DNA of 64,000 nucleotides, taken from the NCBI RefSeq assembly GCF_019429525.1, contig NZ_JAHXZL010000001.1, forward strand, positions 1-64,000. Reading direction: 5' to 3'. This document shows positions 25,554 through 34,886 of the stretch, in pieces. The notes under the pieces are model-generated. The model had not been told where the DNA came from, ran no database searches, and saw nothing but the letters and a program-made list of their open reading frames with translations. Source of the DNA: Sphingomonas folli. Lineage in GTDB: Bacteria > Pseudomonadota > Alphaproteobacteria > Sphingomonadales > Sphingomonadaceae. Position 1 is the stretch's first letter; each line of letters begins with the position of its first letter. The position numbers were made by a program, and so were the translations under genes.

Positions 25554-26246
25554 CCCGCTCCATGCCGAACTTCGGCCACCCACTGCGAGCGAAGGGCACG
25601 CGAACACGATGAAGGACGATGCCCTGATCTTGAGAGGTCCTCCGGGACGGCCTGACCGCCTCGATCTATCTGGCACGCTGTCACCGAGGAGTGATCGTGA
25701 TCGACGAAGCTCACAGGCGCGTCAGGTGCACTTCGCGCTCCCACAATCATGCCGGCTTCCCGACGGCGTCGGTGGCGAGGAACTGCTCGGACTTATGCGC
25801 ACCCGGGCCGAGCGCTACCCCGCGACGATCGCCATCGGCACATTGACGAAGTGGAATGCAGGGGTGAAAGGCTTCCGCGCCGCCGGCGGGGACATCGACC
25901 CCACCACAAGACCCCTTTGCTGGCACAGCGGTCGGAAACGATAAGACGGCGATTGATCGCGAGATCTACCACGATGCACCGCGAAATCAGCAACGGCAGC
26001 TTGCCTCCCTTGATCTAGTTTGGTGTGCATAGACGCCCTTGGTTCGACCACCGGCCTTAAACCGCCTCATTCGGCATGGTGTTGCTCGCTGGACACACGA
26101 AGGTAGTCATGGTCGATCGGCGAGGCGCTCACGAGGCATAGGGGAAGCAAGCCCTTGCGCCATGTCATGCTGTTCTGGTTCTCTACGCCAGACGGATGCG
26201 GCTCGGCGTGAGGAGCGGGAACGGTGCGAGGACGGGGCGCGTGACG
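25554..26246. other. Long intergenic region, no supported gene
   Basis: About 690 bp. A frame starting near ATG 25609 and running to 25944 has some coding flavour (GEELLGLMRTRAERYPATIA) that faintly recalls a response-regulator receiver, but it lacks a proper start and domain. Treated as a relic or non-coding. Confidence 0.4.
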
Positions 26247-27593
26247 ATGTCGTGGAGACGCATTCCGGCGGGCGCCGCCTCCTTGTCGCTAGCGGCGGGC
26301 TGCTGGGCCTCCGCGCCTGAAGGGATGGCCGGCAATCCGGTGATCCCGGGCTATTTCGCGGATCCATCGATCGTCAGCCACGATGGCGAATGGTTCATCT
26401 ACGCGACGATAGATCCGTGGGGTGGTGACACGCTGGGCCTGTGGCGTTCGCGCGACTTCCGCCACTGGACCTTCTCGACGCCTGACTGGCCCACAAAGGC
26501 GGCGGCGACCAGCCCGACCTCCGGCAAGAGCAAGGTCTGGGCGCCATCGGTCGTGAAGACGAGCGACGGGCGCTTCTGGATGTACGTCTCGATTGGCAAC
26601 GAGATCTGGGTCGGTACCGCCGCTCACCCGGCTGGGCCGTGGCGCGACGCGAATGGCGGAAAGCCTCTGATCCCGCGTGATTATCGGCCAGGGCTCCACA
26701 TGATCGATGCGGAGGCGTTCATCGACGACGATGGTCAAGCGTACCTCTATTGGGGATCGGGCCTAAACTGGGTCAACGGCCATTGTTTCGTGGTCAAGCT
26801 GCGACCAGACATGGTGACCTTCGATGGCGTCCCTCGCGACGTCACACCCGCGCATTACTTCGAGGCACCCTTCATGCTGAAGCGCGACGGGCGATATTTC
26901 CTGACCTACAGCTGGGGCAACACCACCACCGACACATACCAGGTGCGTTACGCGGTGGGCGATTCGCCTTTGGGGCCGTTCACCGAGCCGATGGACGTAC
27001 CGATCCTCGCTACCGACAGGGCGCGACAGGTGATCAGTCCGGGTCACCACGCCATCTTTCGAGACGGCGGCCATGACCTGATCCTCTACCATCGTCAGGC
27101 GCTGCCGTTCGTCCCGGGCGGACCGGTGCGGCGCCAGATCGCGGTCGATCGGCTGATCGTCAAGGGCGACCGGCTGGTGCGGGTGACGCCGACACGCGTC
27201 GGCGCCACGATCCATGGCGCGGCGCCAAGGAGGGACGCCGCGCGCCGGGTGACGATGACCGCGTCAACCGCCGAGCCGGGCCATGCGGCGGCCGGGGCGG
27301 GCGATGACGATTATGCGACCGGGTGGCGCGCACCCGCCGGCGACACCTGGCTGCAGGCCGATCTCGGCACGGCCACCGCGGCCACGGCGAGTTTGATACG
27401 CTCCGCGACGCCCGCTACGCCGCTCAGCTTCTCCGTCTCGACGTCAAGCGATGGTGTTCGCTGGCGACGCGTCGTGCCGCTGTCCGAGATGACCGGGTCG
27501 CCGATCAAGGTGCCGGCATTGGGCACCGCGCGCTATGTCCGGCTCAGCTTCCCGCAGGGAGCGGACATCCTCGATTGGACCTTCCCTTCCTAG
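26247..27593 (+). CDS. GH43-family glycosidase with C-terminal discoidin-like domain, lipoprotein
   Basis: From ATG 26247 the product is 448 residues with a lipoprotein-type signal (MSWRRIPAGAASLSLAAGC). Residues about 30-310 form a five-bladed beta-propeller of family GH43. The catalytic base Asp is in PVIPGYFADPSIVSHDGEW, the pKa-modulating Asp in HMIDAEAFIDDDGQAYLYWGS, and the acid Glu in THYFEAPFMLKRDGRYFLTYS-type context (AHYFEAPFML). A second domain of about 120 residues (DDYATGWRAPAGDTWLQADLG ... RYVRLSF) is an F5/8-type carbohydrate-binding fold. GH43 enzymes cleave arabinofuranosyl or xylosyl links. An alternative GTG start lies at 26241. Confidence 0.85.
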   Translation: MSWRRIPAGAASLSLAAGCWASAPEGMAGNPVIPGYFADPSIVSHDGEWFIYATIDPWGGDTLGLWRSRDFRHWTFSTPDWPTKAAATSPTSGKSKVWAPSVVKTSDGRFWMYVSIGNEIWVGTAAHPAGPWRDANGGKPLIPRDYRPGLHMIDAEAFIDDDGQAYLYWGSGLNWVNGHCFVVKLRPDMVTFDGVPRDVTPAHYFEAPFMLKRDGRYFLTYSWGNTTTDTYQVRYAVGDSPLGPFTEPMDVPILATDRARQVISPGHHAIFRDGGHDLILYHRQALPFVPGGPVRRQIAVDRLIVKGDRLVRVTPTRVGATIHGAAPRRDAARRVTMTASTAEPGHAAAGAGDDDYATGWRAPAGDTWLQADLGTATAATASLIRSATPATPLSFSVSTSSDGVRWRRVVPLSEMTGSPIKVPALGTARYVRLSFPQGADILDWTFPS

Positions 27594-27780
27594 ACGCAGG
27601 TCGTGCCGGCGACCGACGCAAGTGAACCGATCCGAGGTGCGGGTTCGCTTGCAGCGCCTCGGAGGCTCTCCGACGCTCCGGACCCGGGTGTTCGCCGGTT
27701 TCTCATCCGAGCCGAGTGGTCGGGGTTCGGCTATCATCGGGCGGCGACCGCTGCCGCGGCGGCAACATATGATACCCGGA

Positions 27781-28030
27781 TTAGCCAGCCATGACATGTG
27801 TGAGGAAGGATCTGTTGTAGTCCCGCCGGCAAGCCTCGAGCTTGGCCCGCGCGTCCTCCCGGCACAGAAGCCAACGCGTACTCAGGCACTCGTTCCCAAG
27901 CCGCCCGTTGAAGGAAACGAAGGAGGCATTGTCCGTGAGCTTGCCCGGCCGACCCGAAACCGGCGCGACGCCATCCTCTCAGGTCGAGAGGTCGAGAGCC
28001 TTCGAGATGAACTCCGGCCTCCTGTCCAAC
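27781..28030 (-). pseudogene. IS3-family transposase OrfB remnant
   Basis: On the minus strand a broken frame reads GPEFISKALDL near 28020 and then, after a shift, RPGKLTDNASFVSFNGRLGN, ECLSTRWLLCREDARAKLEA and CRRDYNRSFL before a TAA at 27781-27783. This is the C-terminal integrase core of an IS3-family OrfB (DNGPEF, PGKPTDNAFIESFNGRFR, RDYN signature in family terms), including the Asp-to-Glu region in which the catalytic Glu is replaced by Val-Ser. About 80 residues remain, with a frameshift and no ends, so this is a dead fragment. Confidence 0.75.
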
Positions 28031-28283
28031 TGGTTCCTCCCGGCGCACGGCGGGTCGAAGAGATCCGCGTCATCGCACTGCGCGCCTCGTCGAGCCACCC
28101 GGAACGCCCATCAGGTCGTGGACGATGGTGCCGACGCGGCGTCCTGAACAATCTGTTCGTCGTGTGTCGCCGATGAGCGGCGCTTGCTCGGTCGATCCTG
28201 CGTGTACGAAAGCGCAAGCGCACGCGGATGGCGCTCAGGCGCGATGGCTCGACCGCGATCTGCCGAAGCTGTACGATGTTTGC

Positions 28284-28478
28284 ATGAGTCGCATCGACCC
28301 CATCGAGGCGTTCGGGCTCCCTCTCTACAGGAGCACGATCGACTTCCTGGCCCGTCGTGGCGTGCGGAACTGGGAGGCTCTCTGCAGCCTGAACGACCGG
28401 GAGCGTTCTCTGATACCTGGCTGGGGGAGGGTCACCGAAGCGAAATTCCTGAAGCGTCGTGACGCGCTCGTTCGGTAG
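28284..28478 (+). CDS. Small helix-hairpin-helix protein, RpoA-CTD-like
   Basis: From ATG 28284 the product is 64 residues, PIEAFGLPLYRSTIDFLARRGVRNWEALCSLNDRERSLI then PGWGRVTEAKFLKRRDAL. The pattern (short helices, NxL/FLxxxGV, L-x-x-L, PGWG turn) resembles the helix-hairpin-helix fold of the RNA polymerase alpha C-terminal domain, a DNA- or protein-binding module. An earlier ATG at 28173 would add 37 residues of low-information sequence. No partner gene is obvious, so the role is unknown. Confidence 0.5.
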   Translation: MSRIDPIEAFGLPLYRSTIDFLARRGVRNWEALCSLNDRERSLIPGWGRVTEAKFLKRRDALVR

Positions 28479-28885
28479 GCGGTCAGCCATCCGCCAGGGT
28501 GAACGGAAGCATGAAACGGGCCTTTCGTGTTCCCTGGAGCCGATCGCGGGATGCTGGACCCGGTCGATGATCCTGGACGAGGCGCTCTGATACACCAGCA
28601 CCGCTCCGCCAGGGCATGTGCGCGGAATGCACGGCCTTCCCCGGAGCGAGACGCTCCGATCGCTTCGGCAAGTACGCGTCGGCGCGCCGGCGGCCGTCGC
28701 GCCAGCCGACAGCCCACAATGGCCCATGCAGCAGGGGATCGCGACCATCAGCCCGGCCGTCGGACATGGACGCCTTGCGTCGCAAGTCGTCCACCGGTCC
28801 TTCCGCTGCAGCTCGAAGCGGCCCTCGAACACGGAAGGGCGATTGGCGTGACGGCGCTGCAACATGCAGCGTACTTTGAGCCATG
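28479..28885. other. Intergenic region, no supported gene
   Basis: About 400 bp. Several overlapping frames exist on both strands, but all are Arg/Ser/Pro-rich shadows without recognisable domains. It may be the remains of decayed mobile DNA. Confidence 0.4.
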
Positions 28886-29263
28886 TCAGCGCGACATCGT
28901 CGGATCCCGATCGTAGTGCTTCAACGAGCGACTGATCAGCCGGATGTGGAGGACCTGCGTCCCCACGAAGAACATGCCGATGACGATGAAGGACGGTAGG
29001 ACCATCCCCTCCTGACCGGCCCTTGGTCGAGCCCAGTTCGCGAGCACGCACAGGGCAGTGAGTACGACAGATCCCAGCACGGGCACGAAGGCCAACGCCA
29101 ATCGACGCGGCGCCGACCACGTGACTGTGCCATCGAACCACCACTGCATCGGCAATCGGCGCTCTCTCATCAGCTTCGCATTCGCGCGCGACGCGATTAC
29201 GCACATCACGAAGCCGAATAGGACGGTTATGAACACGAGAACGACGGGATCTGCCCTTGCCAT
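28886..29263 (-). CDS. Hypothetical membrane protein with three spans
   Basis: About 125 residues from ATG 29263 (MARADPVVLVFITVLFGFVMCVIA); an upstream ATG at 29278 is also in frame. Hydrophobic spans lie at about residues 8-24, 52-75 and 88-108, with a charged loop (SRANAKLMRERRLPMQWWFDG) between the first two. The shape recalls small DUF-type integral membrane proteins, but no family is recognised. It is divergent from the GntR-type regulator at 29407, which could control it. Confidence 0.55.
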   Translation of the reverse strand: MARADPVVLVFITVLFGFVMCVIASRANAKLMRERRLPMQWWFDGTVTWSAPRRLALAFVPVLGSVVLTALCVLANWARPRAGQEGMVLPSFIVIGMFFVGTQVLHIRLISRSLKHYDRDPTMSR

Positions 29264-29406
29264 GTGCGCGCATAGCACGATCGATGGAGATCTTGGCAGC
29301 GGAATTGCTCAGCTCGTCGTTCCTCGAGCCTGACAAGCGTTCTGACGTCATGCCGCGAAGCCTCACCGGCTAGCCTGCGGGTGTGGATGCGTAGGGGAGA
29401 AGGCCA

Positions 29407-30096
29407 TTGCGTGACACTGGTGCGGATTTCATCAGCGCGCCGACGAGGCTCTATCAGTCTGTTGGCCTTGCTCTGCTCCAGCGGATACATCGCGGCATCT
29501 ACTCGCCTGATCGAAGGCTGCCGTCCGAACGGGTGCTAGCGGATCAGTTCAAGGTCAGTAGACCCGTGATGCGTGAAGCTCTGATTGCCTTGGAGGTCAC
29601 GGGCAATCTGATCGCGAGGCAAGGTGGCGGGTACGATGTCGCTCGGCAGGAACGGGCTGTCCCGGGTGAATGGATTGAAGGTCGTCGCATCTTCGAAGGT
29701 GAGATCGTTGCCATCGCGGCTATCGAGATCGACGCGCGGCAGATAAAGCGGCTTGAAGCTATGACTTCGGAGATGGAGGCCGACAAGGAGGACTATTATC
29801 GCGTGAATGTCCTTGATAGGCAGTTCCATCTCGAGATAGCGCAAGCCACCGGTAACGCCGCCATCTCGCGCCTCGTCGAACGGCTCTGGCGCATTCGCAG
29901 CGTCTGCGCTGAGTGCTGCACGGCGCAGATCAGAGGAGGCGCGAGGGTCACTGAAACGCGCGTGCATGAGCACCGTGCAATCCTTGGTTCTCTTCGAGAG
30001 GGTGATCCCCTTGCGGCAAGAAGGGCCATGCACTCGCATTTCGATGGAGTGGCTCTCACCATAGCCGAGTACGGAGCAGTCGCATTGGGCGACTGA
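29407..30096 (+). CDS. GntR-family transcriptional regulator, FCD (FadR-type) subfamily
   Basis: A 229-residue regulator starting with TTG. The N-terminal winged helix shows GVLLQRIHRGIY-type sequence (ALLQRIHRGIYSPDRRLPSERVLADQFKVSRPVMREALIAL shortened; key residues PSER and RPVMREAL), followed by GNLIARQGGGYDV. The C-terminal all-helical FCD domain carries DRQFHLEIAQATGNAA and HRAILGSLREGDPLAARRAMHSHF, the usual metal-binding His positions. Such regulators sense organic acids or sugar acids and repress nearby catabolic genes. No catabolic operon follows it, so its target is unclear; the GH43 enzyme 2 kb upstream is a weak candidate. Confidence 0.85.
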   Translation: MRDTGADFISAPTRLYQSVGLALLQRIHRGIYSPDRRLPSERVLADQFKVSRPVMREALIALEVTGNLIARQGGGYDVARQERAVPGEWIEGRRIFEGEIVAIAAIEIDARQIKRLEAMTSEMEADKEDYYRVNVLDRQFHLEIAQATGNAAISRLVERLWRIRSVCAECCTAQIRGGARVTETRVHEHRAILGSLREGDPLAARRAMHSHFDGVALTIAEYGAVALGD

Positions 30097-30374
30097 TCGC
30101 TGAGATGAACTGTGGGCAACTGGGGTTGAAGTTTAGGTGGCAGTGAACCTGCACCTCCCGAAACCGATCCGCAGGAACGCTGCTCGGTCATCAGCCCGCG
30201 CGCGATCCGCGAGCCTACTTCGCCTGGTGGGCATGCTAATCCATCCGCAGATCGACGAGGACGTTCGATCGGCATCGCGGAAGCCTGTCAATGTCAGAGC
30301 CGGTGCCATTCCATCCGCTCGAAGGTGCGCCCGGAGGCATCCTGGGAGGCGGACGGTGGTCTATCGGAACCGCG

Positions 30375-30779
30375 TCACGTGTCGAACGCCGCCAGGATCG
30401 GACAGGGGCCAGTCTCGGATCGGCTGCAGTCCTGAGCAAGACGCGCCAGCGCCGTCCGTGCCGCTTGCATCTCCGCGATCTTGCGATCCAATTCCGACAG
30501 GCGGCGACCCGCCATCTCACGCGCCCGTGCACGATCGTCGGCGGCGTCGAGCTGCAACAACTCTCCGATCTCCTCGAGCGTGAAACCGGCGGATTGCGCC
30601 GCCCGGATGAAGCGGAGGCGGCGTAGAGCCTCCGGGTCGTACCGTCGGACGCTTCCCGCAACACCGTTCCGAATGGGTCTTGCGGGCGTCTCGAGCAAGC
30701 CGCGGCGCTGGTAGAAGCGCACGGTTTCGACGCCCACGCCACCTGCGCGTGCGAGCCCTGCGATGGTGAGGGACGACAT
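30375..30779 (-). CDS. MerR-family metal-responsive regulator
   Basis: From ATG 30779 the product is about 134 residues. The N-terminal HTH is LTIAGLARAGGVGVETVRFYQRRGLL, with the wing GSVRRYDPEALRRLRFIRAAQSAGFTL and a dimerisation helix. The C-terminus LAQDCSRSETGPCPILAAF has two Cys residues spaced like the distal Cys pair of MerR. The third Cys of the mercury site (before the dimer helix) is replaced in LLQLDAADDRAR, so the ligand is probably another metal such as copper. It is divergent from a copper operon and shares a MerR-type promoter with it. An ATG at 30797 would overlap that promoter. Confidence 0.87.
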   Translation of the reverse strand: MSSLTIAGLARAGGVGVETVRFYQRRGLLETPARPIRNGVAGSVRRYDPEALRRLRFIRAAQSAGFTLEEIGELLQLDAADDRARAREMAGRRLSELDRKIAEMQAARTALARLAQDCSRSETGPCPILAAFDT

Positions 30780-30782
30780 GAC

Positions 30783-30814
30783 TTGACTCCGGACCATGGT
30801 ACGTACCCCATATA
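30783..30814 (+). promoter_or_regulatory. MerR-type promoter/operator for the copper operon
   Basis: A -35 box TTGACT at 30783-30788 is separated by 19-20 bases containing the dyad CCATGGTACGTACC from a -10-like CCATAT/CATATA at 30808-30814. The long 19-20 bp spacer with a central palindrome is the hallmark of promoters activated by MerR-family proteins. It lies immediately upstream of merR and reads toward the glutaredoxin gene at 30842. Confidence 0.65.
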
Positions 30815-30841
30815 GGTGTCACGATCTCTCGGAGAAGTGAC

Positions 30842-31606
30842 ATGGCCGCGGCGGCGAAGAGTGCCAGCATCTACAGGATGGTGATGCAGACCCACGTCTG
30901 CCCATACGGATTGAAGGCCAAGGACCTGCTGCTTCGCCAAGGGTACGAGGTCGAGGATCACTGGCTGACGACGCGTGAGGAGCAGGATGCCTTCAAGGCG
31001 GAACGCGACGTCCGCACGACACCGCAGATCTTCATCGGCGGCGAGCACGTGGGCGGCTTCGACGACCTGCGTCGCTTCTTCGGCAAGACGGTCCGCGATC
31101 CGACGGTCGTCACGTACCGCCCGGTGATGACGGTGTTCTCGATGACGGTGCTCATGGCGCTGGGCGCGAGCTATGCGGCGTTCGGCTCGCCATTCACGGT
31201 CCGGGCGGGCGAGTGGTTCATCGGCTTCTCGATGGTCGTCCTCGCCATGCTCAAGCTCCAGGATATCGACAGCTTCTCGAGCATGTTTCTCGGCTATGAC
31301 CTTCTGGCCAGACGGTGGGTGCCCTACTCCTACATCTATCCGTACGCGGAGGCGGCGGCGGGCGTGCTGATGGTCGCCGGCACGTTGACCTGGCTGTCCG
31401 TGCCGATTGCACTCGTCATCGGCCTTATCGGTGCGGTGTCGGTCTTCAAGGCGGTCTACATCGACAAGCGCGAGCTGAGGTGCGCCTGCGTGGGGGGCGG
31501 GAGCGCTGTGCCTCTCGGCTTCATCTCGCTCACCGAGAACCTGATGATGGTCGCGATGGCGATCTGGATGGTAGCGGAGCCCGCTGCGCTGGCCGGTGCG
31601 CACTGA
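30842..31606 (+). CDS. Glutaredoxin-MauE/DoxX fusion membrane protein
   Basis: A 254-residue fusion. Residues about 10-80 are a glutaredoxin-like fold with YRMVMQTHVCPYGLKAKDLLLRQG (CPYG, a monothiol-type active site lacking the second Cys), TTPQIFIGGEHVGGFDDL. Residues about 95-245 have four membrane spans of the MauE/DoxX redox-associated family, with a short Cys pair (ELRCACVGGG) facing one side. It is the first gene of the copper operon, with GGAGAAG as ribosome site, and its stop overlaps the CopA start (TGATG). It may handle thiol redox or copper delivery for the envelope oxidase; this is inferred from context. Confidence 0.8.
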   Translation: MAAAAKSASIYRMVMQTHVCPYGLKAKDLLLRQGYEVEDHWLTTREEQDAFKAERDVRTTPQIFIGGEHVGGFDDLRRFFGKTVRDPTVVTYRPVMTVFSMTVLMALGASYAAFGSPFTVRAGEWFIGFSMVVLAMLKLQDIDSFSSMFLGYDLLARRWVPYSYIYPYAEAAAGVLMVAGTLTWLSVPIALVIGLIGAVSVFKAVYIDKRELRCACVGGGSAVPLGFISLTENLMMVAMAIWMVAEPAALAGAH

Positions 31607-33447
31607 TGGGCGCTTCGTTCGATCGTCGCCAGGTCATGCGCGGGAGCGCTGCGGTTGGCGGTGGTGCCGCGCTGGCGGCTTGTATGCCGGCCTGGGCAAA
31701 GGCGGTGTCGAGCGGCGTCGTCCGCCCTTTACCGACCGTCTTTGGCGATGAGATCAAGCTGCGCGTCGCGCACCAGATGGTGACGGTCGACGGCAGGCGG
31801 ATGCACGGCATCGGCATCAACGGCACGGTGCCCGGGCCGCTGATCCGGCTCCGCGAGGGGCAGCGGGCCCGGATCCACGTGGAGAACGCTTTGGACGAGC
31901 AGACCTCGGTCCACTGGCATGGCCTGCTGCTGCCGTTTCAGATGGACGGCGTTCCGGGGGTGTCCTTCCCTGGCATCCCGGCCCGATCGAGCTTCACCTA
32001 CGACTTCCCCGTCATCCAGGCCGGCACCTACTGGTATCACAGCCACTCCGGGCTGCAGGAGCAGGAGGGGCATTACGGCCCTATCGTGATCGACCCGGCC
32101 GGAAGCGATCCGGTGCGATCGGATCGCGAGCACGTCGTGGTGCTGTCCGACCGAAGCCCGCTCCACCCGCATGCCATTTTCATGAGACTGAAGAAGCAGT
32201 CGGGCTACTTCAACCGCCAGCAGCAGACGCTCGCCGGTCTGCTGGCGGGTGAGGATCAGCCGCTGAAGGATCGGCTGATGTGGGGCGGGATGCGTATGGA
32301 CCCGACCGACGTCGCCGATGTGACCGGCTCCACCTACACCTATCTCGTCAACGGCCATGGCCCTCGGGACAACTGGACCGCGTTGTTCCGCCCAGGCGAG
32401 CGCGTGCGCCTGCGGATCGTAAATGCCTCGGCGATGACGACCTTCAACGTGCGGGTGCCGGGGCTGAGGCTTTCGGTGGTCGCCTCGGACGGCATGAACG
32501 TCCGTCCGGTGGAGGTCGACGAGTTCCAGATCGGCGTCGCCGAGACCTATGACGTGATCGTCACACCGACCGACGAACGCGCGTACACGCTGGTCGGCGA
32601 GAGCGTCGATCGATCGGGCATGGCCCGGATGACGCTCGCCCCGCACGAGGGAATGGCGGCCGCGGTGCCGCCGCTGCGCAAGCGTCCCGTCGCCTCGATG
32701 AAGGACATGGGGATGGGCGGGCACGACATGGGCGAAGCCGGCACCATGCAGGGCATGGACCATGCCGCGATGGGACATGCGATGCCTGCCACGCCGGCGC
32801 CGATGGATCATGCGTCGATGGGGCACACCATGCCGGCAAGCCCCGCACCGTCAACCCCCGCGCCGGTTGCAGGCGGGCATGACATGGCCGGCATGAAGAT
32901 GCGCGACTTCGGCAATGCGCCGGGCGTGAGGAGGGGTCCCGGCGTCCAGACCATCTCGCCGATGCCGGTCGATCGCACCGGCGATCCGGGGCAGGGGCTG
33001 GAGGACGTAGGGCACCGTGTCCTGACCTACCGCGATCTGATGGCGGTCGAACCGAACCCCGACGTGCGGGCGCCGGTACGCGAGTTGGAGATACACCTGA
33101 CCGGCAACATGGAGCGCTACATGTGGTCGTTCGACGGCGAGAAGCTGTCGGAGGTCAAGGCGCCGATCCCGTTTCTCGCCGGCGAACGTGTCCGGGTGAC
33201 GCTCGTCAACGACACGATGATGGGTCACCCGATCCACCTCCACGGCCACTTCTTCGAACTTGTGACGGGACACGGCGCCTTTTCCCCGCGCAAGCACACC
33301 GTCATCGTCCAGCCCGGGGGCAAGGTCAGCTGGGACGTCACCGCGGTCGAGGGCGACTGGGCGTTCCACTGCCACATGCTCTACCACATGCATGCGGGAA
33401 TGATGCAGGTCGTACAGGTGCGCTCGCCCCAGGGAGCCCCGGCATGA
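31606..33447 (+). CDS. copA: CopA-type multicopper oxidase
   Basis: A 613-residue protein starting at ATG 31606, which shares one base with the previous stop. The N-terminus has a Tat-type signal (FDRRQVMRGSAAVGGGAALAACMPAWA). Copper-site motifs are in order: SVHWHGLLLPFQMDG, TYWYHSHSGLQEQ, GHPIHLHGHFFEL and WAFHCHMLYHMHAGM. Between cupredoxin domains 2 and 3 lies a Met/His-rich stretch (MKDMGMGGHDMGEAGTMQGM onward), expected for copper binding in CopA. The enzyme oxidises Cu(I) to less toxic Cu(II) in the periplasm. It sits between the glutaredoxin-MauE gene and copB, under the MerR-type promoter. Confidence 0.93.
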   Translation: MGASFDRRQVMRGSAAVGGGAALAACMPAWAKAVSSGVVRPLPTVFGDEIKLRVAHQMVTVDGRRMHGIGINGTVPGPLIRLREGQRARIHVENALDEQTSVHWHGLLLPFQMDGVPGVSFPGIPARSSFTYDFPVIQAGTYWYHSHSGLQEQEGHYGPIVIDPAGSDPVRSDREHVVVLSDRSPLHPHAIFMRLKKQSGYFNRQQQTLAGLLAGEDQPLKDRLMWGGMRMDPTDVADVTGSTYTYLVNGHGPRDNWTALFRPGERVRLRIVNASAMTTFNVRVPGLRLSVVASDGMNVRPVEVDEFQIGVAETYDVIVTPTDERAYTLVGESVDRSGMARMTLAPHEGMAAAVPPLRKRPVASMKDMGMGGHDMGEAGTMQGMDHAAMGHAMPATPAPMDHASMGHTMPASPAPSTPAPVAGGHDMAGMKMRDFGNAPGVRRGPGVQTISPMPVDRTGDPGQGLEDVGHRVLTYRDLMAVEPNPDVRAPVRELEIHLTGNMERYMWSFDGEKLSEVKAPIPFLAGERVRVTLVNDTMMGHPIHLHGHFFELVTGHGAFSPRKHTVIVQPGGKVSWDVTAVEGDWAFHCHMLYHMHAGMMQVVQVRSPQGAPA

Positions 33448-34598
33448 AGGGACCCCTCCTCGGCCTCGCCTCGCTCGTCGCCACGCCCGTTCTGGCGCAG
33501 GGCTCGGACCACTCCATGCACAGCATGTCGGGGATGAGGATGCCGGCGAAGCCCGCGCCCAAGCCGGATGCCCGCGAGGCTTCGAAGCCGATAACTGCGA
33601 AGAGAGCGACACCGCGGCGCGGCACTGCACCGCAGGCGAGCAAGGTCCGCCCTCCCGCCCCAGCGCCCGCGAAGACCGATCATCCGAGCCATGGCGGCAC
33701 GACGGCGCCCGCAGCGGCGGTTCCGCACGCGGGACCACGCGCGGGCCACCATATGTCATCGATGCCGGGAATGGACGCCGGATCAATGCCTATCCGAACC
33801 GACATCACGCCAGTGGGTCGGGCGGGCGCGGCGAAGGTCGGGACCGATCTTGCGCCGGGCAAAGCGCCGGCGCCAGCTCCTCAACCCGACCATCTCGCCG
33901 ATCGCTTCTGGGGAGGTGAAGCGATGGCCCGATCGCGAAAGTATGATCTCCGTCGCGAGCATGGCGGGATGACGTACTATCAGGTGCTGATGAACATTGC
34001 CGAGTATCAGGTTCGCAAGGGTCGCGACGGCTACCGGTGGGACGGGCAGGGATGGATAGGTGGCGACATTGACCGCCTGACGATCAAGGGAGAAGGCGAG
34101 GGGACTCGGGGGCGAGGTCTGGAATCGGGTGAGGTCCAGGCGCTATACAGCCACGCGCTCGATCCATATTGGAACCTGCAGGTAGGCGTCCGCCACGATG
34201 TTAGTCCGGATCCGGCACGAACCTACGCGACGATCGGGATCGAGGGTCTGGCGCCATACTGGTTCGACGTCGAGGGCGCCGTGTTCGTGTCCGACAAGGG
34301 CGACGTGCTGGCTCGAGCCGAAGCCTGGTACGATCAGCGACTGACCCAGTTCGTGGTGCTGCAGCCGCGGATCGAAGCCAACGTCGCGTTGCAGAACGTG
34401 CGCGAGACCGCCACGGGGGCCGGCCTGACCGATCTCGAACTCGGCTTGCGACTGCGCTACGAGAAGTCGCGCCGACTGGCCCCCTACGTAGGCGTTTCGT
34501 GGGAAGGGCGTTTGGGGCATACGGCGCATCTCGCACGAACCCGCGGCATCGATGTCAGCGGTCTCGGCTTCGTCGCTGGCATGCGAGCCTGGTTCTGA
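33444..34598 (+). CDS. copB: CopB-type copper-resistance outer-membrane protein
   Basis: A 384-residue protein whose ATG overlaps the CopA stop by 4 bp. After the signal peptide (MKGPLLGLASLVATPVLAQ) comes a long Met/His/Pro/Ala-rich periplasmic stretch (HSMHSMSGMRM, HHMSSMPGMDAGSM). The C-terminal beta-barrel domain of CopB begins at about residue 150 (ADRFWGGEAMARSRKYDLRREHGG) and ends in GMRAWF with terminal Phe. The Met-rich segment is longer than in minimal CopB proteins. CopB is thought to bind or sequester copper at the outer membrane. It closes the copper operon. Confidence 0.9.
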   Translation: MKGPLLGLASLVATPVLAQGSDHSMHSMSGMRMPAKPAPKPDAREASKPITAKRATPRRGTAPQASKVRPPAPAPAKTDHPSHGGTTAPAAAVPHAGPRAGHHMSSMPGMDAGSMPIRTDITPVGRAGAAKVGTDLAPGKAPAPAPQPDHLADRFWGGEAMARSRKYDLRREHGGMTYYQVLMNIAEYQVRKGRDGYRWDGQGWIGGDIDRLTIKGEGEGTRGRGLESGEVQALYSHALDPYWNLQVGVRHDVSPDPARTYATIGIEGLAPYWFDVEGAVFVSDKGDVLARAEAWYDQRLTQFVVLQPRIEANVALQNVRETATGAGLTDLELGLRLRYEKSRRLAPYVGVSWEGRLGHTAHLARTRGIDVSGLGFVAGMRAWF

Positions 34599-34886
34599 AC
34601 CGAAGCGGACGACCTGCGCTCCGTGTTCCGCATGACGTGCCCCATCGACCGATCATCGCTTCGGTCGACCCTGATGCTGTACCTCACCATCAAGGCGCTG
34701 GTATCGGCCGTGTTGATCTGATTCGCGCTCCGGACTGTCGATGTACGCCGGTGCGCAGGTTGGAGGCCCTGTGGCTTCGGACGAGGTGGGGAGCGAGCTT
34801 GTGTCCGCGTACGTCCGACGCCAACAGCCTATCGTTGGCGACGAAATGACGGCGAGGCAGCTTGCGCGCTCCAGCGGCAACACCGA

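Noticed and set aside
27882..29366. A 494-codon open frame on the minus strand
   Set aside because: Arg/Ser/Pro-rich without domains. It spans an IS3 remnant, the HhH-like gene and a membrane protein gene in other frames; a product of high GC.
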